A DNA stretch of 64,000 nt from Sphingobium arseniciresistens (GTDB lineage: Bacteria; Pseudomonadota; Alphaproteobacteria; Sphingomonadales; Sphingomonadaceae). The stretch lies in assembly GCA_029167225.1 (NCBI GenBank), contig JARFNK010000025.1, positions 1-64,000 of the forward strand, written 5' to 3'. This document shows positions 44,301 through 52,874 of this stretch, piece by piece (positions within the stretch are counted from its first letter, which is position 1; each line of letters starts with the position of its first letter). The notes beneath the pieces were generated by a model that saw only the letters and a program-made list of their open reading frames with translations, made no database searches and was not told where the DNA came from. The translations under genes and the position numbers were made by a program.

Positions 44301-45149
44301 AGCATTGGCGATGTCATAGCCGGTGCGGGTGCAGACCTGTGCGACATAATTATCGAACAGCGCCGGTTCGGACAGCCGCGTCGAGATATGCTCCCATGCC
44401 TCGTTGCAACTCACCGTCGTTCCCGCCTTATCCGAGGACGTGAAAACGGTGCTGAACGTCGCTGGACCCGCCATCGCCGCGAAGGCTGAGGGGAGGTCCG
44501 TTGTCGTGCGAAAGAGCTGATCGTCATCGACGCCGTAGGCGGGCGACACCCGCGCCACCGGATAGCATTGACGCACATAGTCCTTGATCGTCGAATCCAG
44601 GAATACATCGGTCATCGGACCGCGTGGGCTCGCAGCGTTCAGGAACAGATCGAAACTATGCCCGCCCGCGCCGAATTCCAGCTTGGCATGGGGGTCCGTC
44701 GTGTTGTCGTCGATGACCTCGGCCAGCGCACGCTCCATCATGTTGGTCATGCCAGCAACGAGAACAATCAGATTCGGGACGTCGCCAACAGGTTGGTAAG
44801 CATTGCGCACCCGGTCATAGATATGAACCGTGCCGGTGGTGGCGACGAGCCCGACGAAAAGCCCAACTCCGATCAGCATCTGGAACCCGAAGGCCACGAT
44901 GCCCATGCCAGAACCTTTGACGCTTGCGAGCAGCGCGCCCAGGGCAATGCCAACCACTGCGACGATCAGCACCAGTGTTTCATATCTCGGGTCGCCGAAG
45001 ATCATGGAGACGAGGCGGAAGGCGTCGACAGTCTCGGCAAAACCGTCATAGGTGTGGAAGCTGGTGTCGATCGCCAGCGCAGGTGTTGCCGTAAACGACA
45101 GTGTGAGCAGGGCGGTCAGGACCGACAGGGCACGAAGGATGCGTTTCAT
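41361..45149 (-). CDS. traG: Conjugal transfer mating-pair stabilisation protein TraG
   Basis: A 1262-residue TraG-type protein, last in the operon. A signal peptide (MKRILRALSVLTALLTLSF...) precedes several membrane helices in the first 450 residues (LVLIVAVVGIALGALL, IMLFMMPVALLFIL). The long C-terminal region (about 530-1262) is hydrophilic, Ala/Gln/Arg-rich and periplasmic or delivered to the recipient. F TraG is about 940 residues, so the C-terminal part is expanded here. The start at 45149 is used, since the longer frame to 45368 runs inside traH. Confidence 0.88.
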   Translation of the reverse strand: MKRILRALSVLTALLTLSFTATPALAIDTSFHTYDGFAETVDAFRLVSMIFGDPRYETLVLIVAVVGIALGALLASVKGSGMGIVAFGFQMLIGVGLFVGLVATTGTVHIYDRVRNAYQPVGDVPNLIVLVAGMTNMMERALAEVIDDNTTDPHAKLEFGAGGHSFDLFLNAASPRGPMTDVFLDSTIKDYVRQCYPVARVSPAYGVDDDQLFRTTTDLPSAFAAMAGPATFSTVFTSSDKAGTTVSCNEAWEHISTRLSEPALFDNYVAQVCTRTGYDIANAAQLQRCRANIGELGGMMMDNPASLQQFLTSVMLGSTIGDVLFEDSPATAARVMANRAVVSSGLATMSTANEWMPTIRATVFGIMLFMMPVALLFILTPINLRVASFALGLFVFVALWGVIDAGIYQLTLGRATDVLAEMRANNVAANAWMLAPSSAMKALAIFGSFRTAAAGLAGAFVFTVFRFSGNVFTAFTSGALGVQGQGTAAAAPLTTSEGYAGALEAQSNAAGTMARRSATSSFGDFGERSNFGANRAFGAASRVIGEHGGGASGTAAFGLGGLDAAREMGGLSPALTGRSLSDPATVRAVRDNATTSAIHNFAEKDALRNLGTGYFGEGQSGERAFAAFAQKMVQWRAFGDQRSYDMMMQGAQRHFERNGYDQKDAALKASTVIAQASADPTFAKLIANTYDQEQMLRNDLTGAQVQVGAMEGRRDFAGDNVAPIERRNVATEQAHRTGSNEGQRNAASMLGLPVQETSRRISFINALSGEARSSAITQLSRATGRNEAQVLHALETYNAAVQVGTADGATAEAGREGTSVYGRTREAAGYDFAERSGKLDAQREVGHDGTRSAARIGEQRRQADNAGFAEGAAAAGMSVRQAARLDSFVRALSQGVGNQTDMAEGGAAGIADRARNERLTRIVDNERLTRMQQLLGEHGVTMSKREIAMAQNGDLSLNLTPETAAQMWRGGLINESQLGAIANGGRARFSFAQNDVLVSSSVGFQQSGRSDTSTRFEAGKQAGPDTIEHFLGGGEQGQAMMQNWLKGGFEMDRHGNWRLNPQVADTLTRDVQSIIAQTGWQRGLTRSAQDQTTMGTNVGLELGGGISNSETESETTGGRGGVPQKGQKAPPGPTVQQAHSTSGRVGASVGFRSNDVGITTENAQSSLDIVNHDVRNAIAAAERAAARSGRPEEAFSRELSDRILGPNGMRNRYLHDADAGRATFDVTGPLTSVEQNSVLRSGRFSTDIDGSFGDGDDSFKKR

Positions 45150-45163
45150 GGGGCTGATCCCGA

Positions 45164-46585
45164 TCAGCGGTTGCGGTTGGCGGCAGCGCCGGCGGCATCG
45201 CGGGCGTCTCGGTCGCGCTGGCGAACGACCCCGGCATAGCTGGCTGAAAGGTTCGCCTGATTGAGGGCGGCCATATAGGACTGACGCATCTGTGCGCGCT
45301 GGCGCAGCACTTCGTCCCGCAGGTCGCGCAACTGCTCGATGCCCTTGGTCAAGATGCGCGTCTGGCACACCTTGGCGTTGCCCGCGTCGCTCGCGCCCGC
45401 CACGCTCACTCCGCGCTCCGCGTTCGATACGGCAAAGTCGATCGACCGGGTGAGGTCGTTGAGCATCTGATAGGCGAGCGTCAGCGCGACAAGTTCATCG
45501 GTGTCGCCGATCACACTGTCGACGACGCCCTGACGCACGCCCCATTCCAGCAGACGATAGATCGGCAGTGTCTTCACGTTGGCGACGAACTGCCGTTCAT
45601 CCGCCGTCAGCGCGCTGCGGGTCCGGATCTTTGTCGCGATTGAGTCCATCCGCGAGCGGGCGAGGATCAGCGCGCCTTTGCCGGCTCCATCGACCGAGCA
45701 ATCGGCAGCGGTCGGCGGGATCGCAAGCGTCCGGGACTGGACCTTGCCGGTCAGGAAATCATCGACGCTCTCGGTATCCTGGCGCGGACAGGCGGGAATG
45801 GCTGAGAAAATCGGCACCTTGTCGGCCGGGTCCCAGCGCATGTAGACGTCGCCGACCCTGGCACGCATCACGCCCGCCCAGTCGGACGCGCCGACGCGTG
45901 CGGAAGCATGGGCGAGAAGAGAGCCCGTCTTGAAGATCTCGGTGACCTCCGCTGGACAATTTTCGAGCGCGTCCTTCAAATCTTCGGTCGGGCTATTGGC
46001 GTTCGCCTGAATTTTCTCGCGACTGTGCTGATAGCTTTTGGAGAAGCCTTCCTTGACCGACTTGTAGCCCGTCATCTCCTCGATGATGCCCGACATGTTG
46101 TCGTCGCCCTTGGCGATCTGGACCATGCGGTTGGCGAGCCGGCAATCGTTGACCTGGATCGAGTTCAGGAAATTGGTCGCCGCCTCCATCTTCGAGATGA
46201 TGTTGCCCATCTTCTCGTCGAGCGTTTCCAGCAGATACTGGAACGCCACGGCGGGCGCGGCCTGCAGGATGCTCTCGAGCTTCTGAACGAGATAGTCCGG
46301 GTCCAGAAACGACATACCGCCCAGGAACATATCGATGCCGCCGCAGCCCGCCTTAACCTTGGGCAGCGTAACGCTCATCAAGTAATCGTTGTGAACATCA
46401 ACCCGGCCCGACATGCCACCCGCGGTCACGTAGCCCCTGGTTTGGTCTTCGAAGCTGCCGGGGCTGGTATAGGTCACATTGTCGAACCAACTCTCCGCCC
46501 AGCCTTGAGCTTGGGCTGGCGTAGAGAGAGCAGCGAGGGCAACAAACGGCAGGGTGCGTACGCTCAGACGGCGCAGGGTGGCCAT
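45164..46585 (-). CDS. traH: Conjugal transfer pilus assembly protein TraH
   Basis: A 473-residue exported TraH: signal peptide ending PAQAQ at about residue 27, then WAESWFDNVTYTSPGSFEDQTRGYVTAGG-type opening, GCGGIDMFLGGMSFLDPDYLVQKLE, and a C-terminal coiled region. It works with TraF, TrbB, TraU and TraW in pilus extension and retraction. Ends 14 nt before traG. Confidence 0.9.
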   Translation of the reverse strand: MATLRRLSVRTLPFVALAALSTPAQAQGWAESWFDNVTYTSPGSFEDQTRGYVTAGGMSGRVDVHNDYLMSVTLPKVKAGCGGIDMFLGGMSFLDPDYLVQKLESILQAAPAVAFQYLLETLDEKMGNIISKMEAATNFLNSIQVNDCRLANRMVQIAKGDDNMSGIIEEMTGYKSVKEGFSKSYQHSREKIQANANSPTEDLKDALENCPAEVTEIFKTGSLLAHASARVGASDWAGVMRARVGDVYMRWDPADKVPIFSAIPACPRQDTESVDDFLTGKVQSRTLAIPPTAADCSVDGAGKGALILARSRMDSIATKIRTRSALTADERQFVANVKTLPIYRLLEWGVRQGVVDSVIGDTDELVALTLAYQMLNDLTRSIDFAVSNAERGVSVAGASDAGNAKVCQTRILTKGIEQLRDLRDEVLRQRAQMRQSYMAALNQANLSASYAGVVRQRDRDARDAAGAAANRNR

Positions 46586-46630
46586 GGCAGGCAGCTTTCG
46601 ATGGATGGAGCGAGGAAACTGTCCCCCATG

Positions 46631-47215
46631 TCAGTTCCTCGCCCGGTTTGCGGATGGGCGCGTGGGAGCACCCACGATCCCGGTGAACTTCGACATGCCG
46701 CGTACGCCGACTGCGGGTTTCACACCTGTCAGCATCTTGGCGGCCAAATAGAGATTTCGCGCCAGATTGGGCGCATGATCGGTGCCGATCGCTATTGGGA
46801 TGATGCGCCCCTGGTCGGCGATCGGCCGAACCCAGGCGACCGGATGACCGACCCAGGGCAGACCGAGCCGCCCGGAACGCACCATCGCTTCCTGTGCGCC
46901 GATCGTGCGGACCTGCCAGCGGTAGCTGACTCCGAGCGCGCCGAGCCTGGTCCAGAGATCCGCGCAGGGAATGCAGCCGGGCGCCGTGCTCATCTCGATG
47001 ATGAGGGTGGGAGCCTGACCTTTGAGCGTCTCGGCAAAATCAGGCGGCCAATCGCGCGTGACCGGCACACGGGCAAGCCATTCGCGCATCTCGCTTTGGC
47101 TGGCAACCGGGTGAATTGCCGCGCGCATTGCTTGCTCACGGGTTGGGGCCTGCGCGTTGGCGGGCACGCTCACCACATTCAGGGAAGTAAGCGCCAGAAC
47201 GGTGAGGGAGCGCAT
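46631..47215 (-). CDS. Thioredoxin-like conjugation protein, TrbB-like
   Basis: A 194-residue exported protein with signal peptide (ending PANAQA) and a thioredoxin-like segment LIIEMSTAPGCIPCADLWTRL carrying CIPC. By position between TraF and TraH it probably corresponds to TrbB, a disulfide isomerase for pilus proteins. The ATG at 47215 forms TGATG with the traF stop; a GTG at 47218 is possible. Confidence 0.72.
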   Translation of the reverse strand: MRSLTVLALTSLNVVSVPANAQAPTREQAMRAAIHPVASQSEMREWLARVPVTRDWPPDFAETLKGQAPTLIIEMSTAPGCIPCADLWTRLGALGVSYRWQVRTIGAQEAMVRSGRLGLPWVGHPVAWVRPIADQGRIIPIAIGTDHAPNLARNLYLAAKMLTGVKPAVGVRGMSKFTGIVGAPTRPSANRARN

Positions 47216-48093
47216 CACGGCCGCGGCTCCGCACGAACATCAACCAGGTCGCCGCCCAATGCACGGGGATCGGTAGCCGAGACCGGCCCATTGGCGAGGG
47301 CGTCGAAGAATCCGTCTTCCTCGCCAGCGCCGGTCATGAACTGCTCGGGGCGGATGTCTCCGGCGAGCAGCCGCACCGCCTGATAGGCCATCTGGATGAG
47401 GTTCGGGTACGCCTCGACTCCGCTGGCGATCACCATGCGCTGCTGGCTGTTCCGGCGAATGATCATCGTGGTTGGCGTCACCTCGACCCCGAACCGCTGC
47501 GCCAGCTCGGGCTTGCGATCGATATCCTGCAAGGATACCTGCCAGCCCATCTCCTCCTGGAAACGCTGGACAATCGGCCATTGGACGCGGCAATATCCGC
47601 AGGTCGAGCGCGAGAACATGACGAGCGCGAACTCGTTGGCGCGGGAGCGCAGATATTGGCGACGGACCTGGTCCTTTTGCGCCGATAGTTGGTCGCGCGC
47701 ATCGCCGACCATGGGATTGGCTGACTTGGCGTTGAGTTCTGGATGCTGGAGCATGGCGATCTGGGTGACACCGGCAAAGGCGCGGGCCTTACGCCGGGCG
47801 AAGTCCTGCAACCGCCAGAAGTCGGCGACCGCATCGATGGTGAGCACGGTCGCGGCATAATCGCGCTGCTGCTCGATCAGCTTTCGAATCTTCGGCGGCG
47901 TCCATGTCGCCAGCTCCGCCATCGGGGGGATGGCCGGCTTGACCAGCGCGTCGGAATCGTCGGGTTCCTCGGCGGGCTTGGGCGGCGTCTGATACCACCA
48001 ATAGCCGGTGCGGCGCTCGTCGCGCTGCTGCGCTTGCGCGGCGGGAGCCGAGACCATGGCGATCGCGGCGAGGCTGAGCGCGAACCGCTTCAC
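47215..48093 (-). CDS. traF: Conjugal transfer protein TraF, thioredoxin-like
   Basis: A 292-residue periplasmic TraF-type pilus assembly protein. Signal peptide (LSLAAIAMVSAPAAQAQ), GYWWYQTPP motif near residue 31, and a thioredoxin fold with VMFSRSTCGYCRVQW (CGYC). F TraF lacks the CXXC, so this copy may be redox-active. The GTG start at 48093 overlaps the upstream stop (GTGA). Confidence 0.88.
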   Translation of the reverse strand: MKRFALSLAAIAMVSAPAAQAQQRDERRTGYWWYQTPPKPAEEPDDSDALVKPAIPPMAELATWTPPKIRKLIEQQRDYAATVLTIDAVADFWRLQDFARRKARAFAGVTQIAMLQHPELNAKSANPMVGDARDQLSAQKDQVRRQYLRSRANEFALVMFSRSTCGYCRVQWPIVQRFQEEMGWQVSLQDIDRKPELAQRFGVEVTPTTMIIRRNSQQRMVIASGVEAYPNLIQMAYQAVRLLAGDIRPEQFMTGAGEEDGFFDALANGPVSATDPRALGGDLVDVRAEPRP

Positions 48094-48686
48094 AGCAGCT
48101 TCTCCATCCGGCGCAGGCGATCGATCTCGACCGGGCCATAATAGCGGCTGTCGAACCCGCTGACATGCGAGGAGCCGACGAAGATGGTGCCGGGCAGGAT
48201 CTGCCCATTATCGGGCTGCCAGTGATCCAATTCCTGCCCATTGTGACCATAGGGCTTGCTCACGCCCAGCAGGTGCTCGTTGCAATAATACCAGCCATCC
48301 CATTTACCGGGCGTCATCGAGGGTTTCTCGATCATCGAGATGCGGTCGCCCGGCAGGCAGAGTGCATATTTGGTGACGATCACCGGCTTGGGACCGGCGA
48401 GCGGGTGCGACAGGGTGAACGAGACGAGATCGCCGCGCGCGATCGGCCCCGCCGCTTTGCGGATCAGATAAGCCTCAACCGAAGGACTCATGACGATCGT
48501 CACCTGGGGCAACGCCCAGAACGTCAAAAGCCCGATGGGCAGGACGATGCCAAAGGCCTTCCAAAGCTGTTCCGGGCGCGGTGGCTGGCCAAGTCCCGAA
48601 CTGCCAAGCGCTACCGCTGCCTTGAGCGGTAGTATCTTGAGCTCGGCCCATCCGGCTTTAGCGGCCCTGTAGGCGAGCCTGAGCAT
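48090..48686 (-). CDS. TraF-type S26 signal peptidase of the conjugation system
   Basis: A 198-residue S26 peptidase. One N-terminal membrane helix (AFGIVLPIGLLTFWALP), then MSPSVEAYLI with the likely nucleophile Ser69 and TKYALCLPGD with the general-base Lys about 106, ending GTIFVGSSHVSGFDSRYYGPV. Such peptidases process the pilin or other exported transfer proteins. AAAGGAGGTG precedes the ATG at 48686, a strong ribosome site that decides the start. Confidence 0.85.
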   Translation of the reverse strand: MLRLAYRAAKAGWAELKILPLKAAVALGSSGLGQPPRPEQLWKAFGIVLPIGLLTFWALPQVTIVMSPSVEAYLIRKAAGPIARGDLVSFTLSHPLAGPKPVIVTKYALCLPGDRISMIEKPSMTPGKWDGWYYCNEHLLGVSKPYGHNGQELDHWQPDNGQILPGTIFVGSSHVSGFDSRYYGPVEIDRLRRMEKLL

Positions 48687-49536
48687 CGCGCACCTCCTTT
48701 TTGCCGCCGAGGCGGGCATATTCTTCGAGCAATCCGGAAAGCGCCGCGTCGCCATAGACGATGTGCGCGGCGCGCGGGCTGTCATCCTCCCGCTCGCAAT
48801 AGGGCAGCGCCGGATCGCCCGGCACCATCGCGAGCGCGGGGACGCGGGCGACGCCGTGCTGGCGGAAGATGAGCGGATCGACGATCAACTGCACATCGCG
48901 CATCGGGCAGGCCGGGCCCTCGCAGCCAGGATCGAGCCGCAGGATCTCGGCCGAGAGCTTGGCCATGGGCGCAACCTTGGTCAGACCGCCCGGCATGCCC
49001 CGGAAGGCGAGGATGCCGCGCGCCTTCTCGAGCTGCGCGGCATAGGTGCGCAGCGTCGTCACCGGCATCGAGGACGAAACGAACAGCACCGGCACCCAGC
49101 CTTTCGCGGACACGGGCTTCGTCACCCCGGCGACGGCGTCCATGTCGGGCGCTTCCAGTCCCAGAGCCTGGCCGAGCCGCCGCGCCATCGCTTCGCGCTC
49201 GGTCGCCATCGCGTCCTTGCCCTGGTCGAGCGCGGTGCGAGCGCGCGTATCCATCTCTGTATCTTGAACGCGGCCGCGCAGACCGTGGAACGCGCGGCGG
49301 CGCAATTCTTCCGATGGGGTTGGAAGCGCGGTCGGCCCGCTGGTCTCCGCCTCCTTCTTCCGCGCAGCCGATGCGCGTTCGAGCCTTTCGAACGCAGCAT
49401 CGCCCTCGGCGGCAGCGCGATCGCGTGCGTTGTCCGGACGCGGACTGTCCTGCGCCAAAGCGGACGCGGAGGCCAGCATCGCGAGTACGGCGGCCAGACG
49501 GCGCGCGCTACTTCTCGATAACCCGCATATAGGCAT
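48658..49536 (-). CDS. trbC: Conjugal transfer protein TrbC
   Basis: A 292-residue type-F pilus assembly protein TrbC. Signal peptide ending ALAQ, an alanine/glutamate-rich helical region, then LFVSSSMPVTTLRTYAAQLEKA and FRGMPGGLTKVAP, IVDPLIFRQHGVARVPALAM, which define the family. Overlaps traN2 by 29 nt and the S26 peptidase by 29 nt. Confidence 0.87.
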   Translation of the reverse strand: MPICGLSRSSARRLAAVLAMLASASALAQDSPRPDNARDRAAAEGDAAFERLERASAARKKEAETSGPTALPTPSEELRRRAFHGLRGRVQDTEMDTRARTALDQGKDAMATEREAMARRLGQALGLEAPDMDAVAGVTKPVSAKGWVPVLFVSSSMPVTTLRTYAAQLEKARGILAFRGMPGGLTKVAPMAKLSAEILRLDPGCEGPACPMRDVQLIVDPLIFRQHGVARVPALAMVPGDPALPYCEREDDSPRAAHIVYGDAALSGLLEEYARLGGKKEVRDAQARLQGR

Positions 49537-50602
49537 CGATCTTGTCCTTCATGTCGATCTGGATGTGGTCTTGCGCGCGGGCCTCGATCTCGGAGTAATA
49601 TTCGGAAAGGTCCATTTTGGAGAAATCCAGCGCCTGGAACTCTTCCGGCGTGAAGCCGCGGCAATAGGGCTGCTTGGGCGTGCCCCAGCCAAGTCCGTTG
49701 AAGCTCTTGAGCTGCGGGCGGCCCTGTTCCTGGATGATGCGGCCGAGCTTGGTATTGAAACAGCAATGGCCGCGCGCCTTCTGGACGCAGATGCCGAGGA
49801 TCTTCGAGCTGCAATAGCTGCCGACCTCGTGGCACATCCCCGAGCCGCGCAGCATGCCGACTTCCATGTCCTGCTGGTCACAGCCCGAGAGCAGGAAATC
49901 CATCATGAAGTTGATGGCGAGGCTGATCGCGATCGAGGTCGGATCGATGCCGACGATGATCGCGTTGGCGCCCGCGCTCGCGGCCTGTCCGGCGGTGGCG
50001 CCGGCCTTGAACGCGGTGAACGCCGCCTTCATGCCGGTGAACACGCCCTTGGCGACGGCGATCTTGGTGCCGATCGACGAGATCGAGCCGCCCATGCCGT
50101 CCTTGACGATCTTCCCCTTGTCCTTGCAGCAATTGGAGAAGGTGGTGCGAAGCCCCGCCGGGCGGCAGCGCGCCGCGCGCCCGGAGAATATCTCGATATT
50201 GCCGAGGCACGCGCCATCGGCATCGACCGCGCCATCGGCCGGAACGCCCGGATCGTCGGGCACCGGCTCATCCTCGATCGGAGTGATGGTGAGATCTGCG
50301 CACTGGTTGGGCGAACAGGCGGGGCCGCCATCCTGCGGCAGGCAGGCGAACTGCTCGCCCAGCGGACAGCTATAGGCGCCGTCCTGTTGCTGGACGCACG
50401 AGACCTTCTGCAGGGGACATTGATGTTGCCCTAGCGAGGTGATCTCGCAGGCCGCCGTCTCGCCGGGATCGTCGGCATCGCCATTGCCGTTGAGGTCCGC
50501 CGCGCAAATCTGCGTGGTCTGCGCCAGCGCGGGCGCGGCGGGCATCACCATGGCCAGGGCCGCGAAGAGCGCGGCTATGAAGGGTATGAAGGTTCGGCGC
50601 AT
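49508..50602 (-). CDS. Cysteine-rich TraN-like protein (second of two)
   Basis: A 364-residue exported, cysteine-rich protein with its own signal peptide (IPFIAALFAALAMVMPAAPALAQ). The N-terminal third carries CPLQKVSCVQQ and YSCPLGEQFACLP, and the C-terminal two thirds carry CCKDKGKIVKDG, KARGHCCFNTKLGRIIQEQGR and GLGWGTPKQPYCRGFTPEEFQALDFSKMDL, a block typical of the C-terminal end of TraN. The start at 50602 makes TGATG with the preceding gene. It may work with that gene as a two-part TraN. Confidence 0.78.
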   Translation of the reverse strand: MRRTFIPFIAALFAALAMVMPAAPALAQTTQICAADLNGNGDADDPGETAACEITSLGQHQCPLQKVSCVQQQDGAYSCPLGEQFACLPQDGGPACSPNQCADLTITPIEDEPVPDDPGVPADGAVDADGACLGNIEIFSGRAARCRPAGLRTTFSNCCKDKGKIVKDGMGGSISSIGTKIAVAKGVFTGMKAAFTAFKAGATAGQAASAGANAIIVGIDPTSIAISLAINFMMDFLLSGCDQQDMEVGMLRGSGMCHEVGSYCSSKILGICVQKARGHCCFNTKLGRIIQEQGRPQLKSFNGLGWGTPKQPYCRGFTPEEFQALDFSKMDLSEYYSEIEARAQDHIQIDMKDKIDAYMRVIEK

Positions 50603-52548
50603 CAGCGGGACTCCGAGGTGCAGATCATGTCCGCGCCGCCGAGCCGCACCGTCTGCATCATGACGATCGCCTCGGGAAAATCGTCGAGGCAGCCGCAGTC
50701 CGAGACCTGCTCCTCGCCATCGCCCACCGGGCAGACGTCGGCGCTGGCGCTGGAACGGGTGCAGGCATGATAGAAAGTGTCCCAGCCTGTGGGCGCGTTC
50801 TGGCGCGCGCCGACTACGCCGTCGGGCGCGACCCCGGTGTTGGCCTTGGGCGCGCGGGTCTTGCAGATCGGCTCGCAAGCCGCGACCGAGCCGCGATCGG
50901 GCAGCGAAAACGCGCGGGACGAGGTGGCATAGCCGCCATCTTTGGTCAGGACCCGGTCGGCCAGCAGCGTCTCGGTCGAATGGTCGATGATATAGGCACC
51001 GCGGCTGAGATCGGGCTGCGGCAGCACGCCGGTGTCGATGGTGCAGCGATAGCGCCGGTCGCGCTCGAACCAGGCACGCACGAGGCTCAGCGAACAGGCG
51101 CCGCTCTCGAACAGCCGGGTCTGCGGCAGCGGCGTCAGGCCGGTGCCGACGCCATTGCGGAAAGTCTGGACGCCGTCGACAGTCTCATCGTGAAGCTGGC
51201 AATTGGCGTCGGCGGCATAGCCGGCGCACATATCGATAAGCCGTTCGGTCGGATTGCAACTCAGATCGAGCGTAGCATCGATCCGCGCCGACACCTCGCC
51301 TTCGCCGCCGACCGCGACCCGCACCCAGATCTCGTGCGCGCCTTTGGTGAGGTAGGGCTTCAGGTCGAGATTAGGATAGGCATACCAGGTCCGGCCACGC
51401 TCGCATTTGCCCGGCGGCAGGCCGGCTCCGGTCCAACTGCCCGGATCGGCATGGACGAGCACGCCATCAACGCGGACCTGCACCCAGTCGTCGAACAGGA
51501 TCTGCGAGAGCCGCGCCGAGACGAGGCGATCGGGATCGCCCACATCAAGCGTCATCCGGAAATCATGGATGCGGCAGCTTCCGCCGCTCAGGCTGTCGTC
51601 GCGCGGCGATCCCAGCAGGAACGCGCGGGTCTCGGGCGTATCGGCATAGGTCGCATAGCCGCCCGATGTCCGCGCGATGATGCCGTCGGCTGTCACGGCC
51701 TCGAGCTTCACCTCGCGCCGGATCGTACAGGCGCGAATCTGCTCGGCCTTGCCCATGCCGGCGGGCGAGCCCTTCAATGCCTGGAACACGCTGTTGCCGG
51801 CCGCGACCGACGCGGCATCGCCCTGGATCTGGGCGGGATTGGCGCGATAGACTGTCTGGGCGAGCGAGGGATTGGGAGCGCAGGCGGTGGACTGTGCGCC
51901 GGTATAGCGGATGATCGGCCCGTCGATCGCCGCCTGGGCGACGCCGATGCGCGGGTCGGCGCTGGTGAGCGCGCCCACCACACCGCCGCCGATGTCCTTG
52001 AGGGTCGCGGCCATATTGCCCCAGACGAGGTTGCTGCCGCAGCTATTGTTGACGCAGTAGCAGCCCGCGAGCGCGGTCAGGTCGACTTGCGCGAGCTTGA
52101 GATCGCCTGCGGCGGAGACGTCCCATCTGTAGCTGCGGCACTGGTTCCAGGTGCCGGGCTGGCAGGCGATCACGCCATTGGCGCAGATGCCCGACACCGG
52201 CATCGGCAGGGTCAGCGTCTGGTCGAAGGCGCCATTGAGATCCTTGTCGCGCGAGATGCGCAAGGCCGTGATGTCGCCGGTCGATCCGGGCTGGGCGAGG
52301 ATTTCGAGCAGGGTCGCGGTGGTCTGGCAGGCGAGGCTCGGATTGAAGCTCTTCGTCCCGTCGATGGTGGTGATCGCCTCGCCGGCAAGGCCCGGCGTCA
52401 GATAGTTTTGCTGGATCGCCTCGCTGTCGGCGCTCTTCTCGCGCGCGGCCTCGGCGGTGGTGCGGGCGCGTTCCTCCATGGTCTGCGCCTGCGCGGCGAT
52501 CGGCAGCGCAAGCGAAGTTGCCAGCAGAAGGAGGCCTCGCCAGGTCAT
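50602..52548 (-). CDS. traN: TraN-like mating-pair stabilisation protein (first of two)
   Basis: A 648-residue exported protein with signal peptide (LLLATSLALPIAAQAQ) and many cysteines (GCYCVNNSCGSNLVWG, CEPICKTRAP, DCGCLDDFPEA). TraN sits in the outer membrane and stabilises mating pairs by contacting the recipient surface. The region 345-430 (VRVDGVLVHADP, HEIWVRVAVGGEGEVSARID) looks like an adhesive beta domain. It overlaps both neighbours (ATGA upstream, TGATG downstream). Confidence 0.8.
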   Translation of the reverse strand: MTWRGLLLLATSLALPIAAQAQTMEERARTTAEAAREKSADSEAIQQNYLTPGLAGEAITTIDGTKSFNPSLACQTTATLLEILAQPGSTGDITALRISRDKDLNGAFDQTLTLPMPVSGICANGVIACQPGTWNQCRSYRWDVSAAGDLKLAQVDLTALAGCYCVNNSCGSNLVWGNMAATLKDIGGGVVGALTSADPRIGVAQAAIDGPIIRYTGAQSTACAPNPSLAQTVYRANPAQIQGDAASVAAGNSVFQALKGSPAGMGKAEQIRACTIRREVKLEAVTADGIIARTSGGYATYADTPETRAFLLGSPRDDSLSGGSCRIHDFRMTLDVGDPDRLVSARLSQILFDDWVQVRVDGVLVHADPGSWTGAGLPPGKCERGRTWYAYPNLDLKPYLTKGAHEIWVRVAVGGEGEVSARIDATLDLSCNPTERLIDMCAGYAADANCQLHDETVDGVQTFRNGVGTGLTPLPQTRLFESGACSLSLVRAWFERDRRYRCTIDTGVLPQPDLSRGAYIIDHSTETLLADRVLTKDGGYATSSRAFSLPDRGSVAACEPICKTRAPKANTGVAPDGVVGARQNAPTGWDTFYHACTRSSASADVCPVGDGEEQVSDCGCLDDFPEAIVMMQTVRLGGADMICTSESR

Positions 52549-52874
52549 GATGGCCTCGCCTTCGTGCTGCGCGAACCATAGGCGAAGCGGAACACGTCTC
52601 CCGCCCGGAACGCGGTGGATCCGGGCGAGAGTAGCTGAAAGACTGCCTGGCCTTCAAAAATAGTCAGCGCGGCCGAAACCGGAAGCGCGGCGGTTGGGGG
52701 CGTCGCCGGCTTCGCTGGGGTACATTCGGCCGCGCTGACCAAGGGTGGAGTGGCGGCGGCAGGGGGAACCGCCACCACTCGCGCCGCGCGCCCAACCACG
52801 GTGGGGAGCAATCCGTGACGAGCGGACCGGCCGCCCGCGCGGGACGCGCGGTTTGGGGGAAGCGATCTGCTCAT
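52545..52874 (-). CDS. Small conjugation-operon protein of unknown function
   Basis: A 109-residue protein between traU and traN1, overlapping both by ATGA (start 52874). A basic N-terminus is followed by a hydrophobic stretch (VVAVPPAAATPPLV), an Ala/Pro-rich linker and a compact C-terminus (LTIFEGQAVFQLLSPGSTAF). No family was recognised. A signal-anchor or poor signal peptide is possible. Confidence 0.55.
   Translation of the reverse strand: MSRSLPPNRASRAGGRSARHGLLPTVVGRAARVVAVPPAAATPPLVSAAECTPAKPATPPTAALPVSAALTIFEGQAVFQLLSPGSTAFRAGDVFRFAYGSRSTKARPS

Noticed and set aside
45908..47383. Long plus-strand frame opposite traH and the TrbB-like gene
   Set aside because: It is antisense to two recognised genes, has no domain motif and is typical of GC-driven open frames.
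49508..52548. The two TraN-like genes as one gene broken by a frameshift
   Set aside because: The second has its own signal peptide right after the TGATG junction, which a simple frameshift would not create.
50767..52581. Long open frame of about 600 codons on the plus strand opposite the first TraN-like gene
   Set aside because: It lies fully on the opposite strand of a well-supported exported, cysteine-rich gene with tight operon overlaps, and its product is a low-complexity Arg/Gly/Ala-rich sequence typical of GC-rich shadows.
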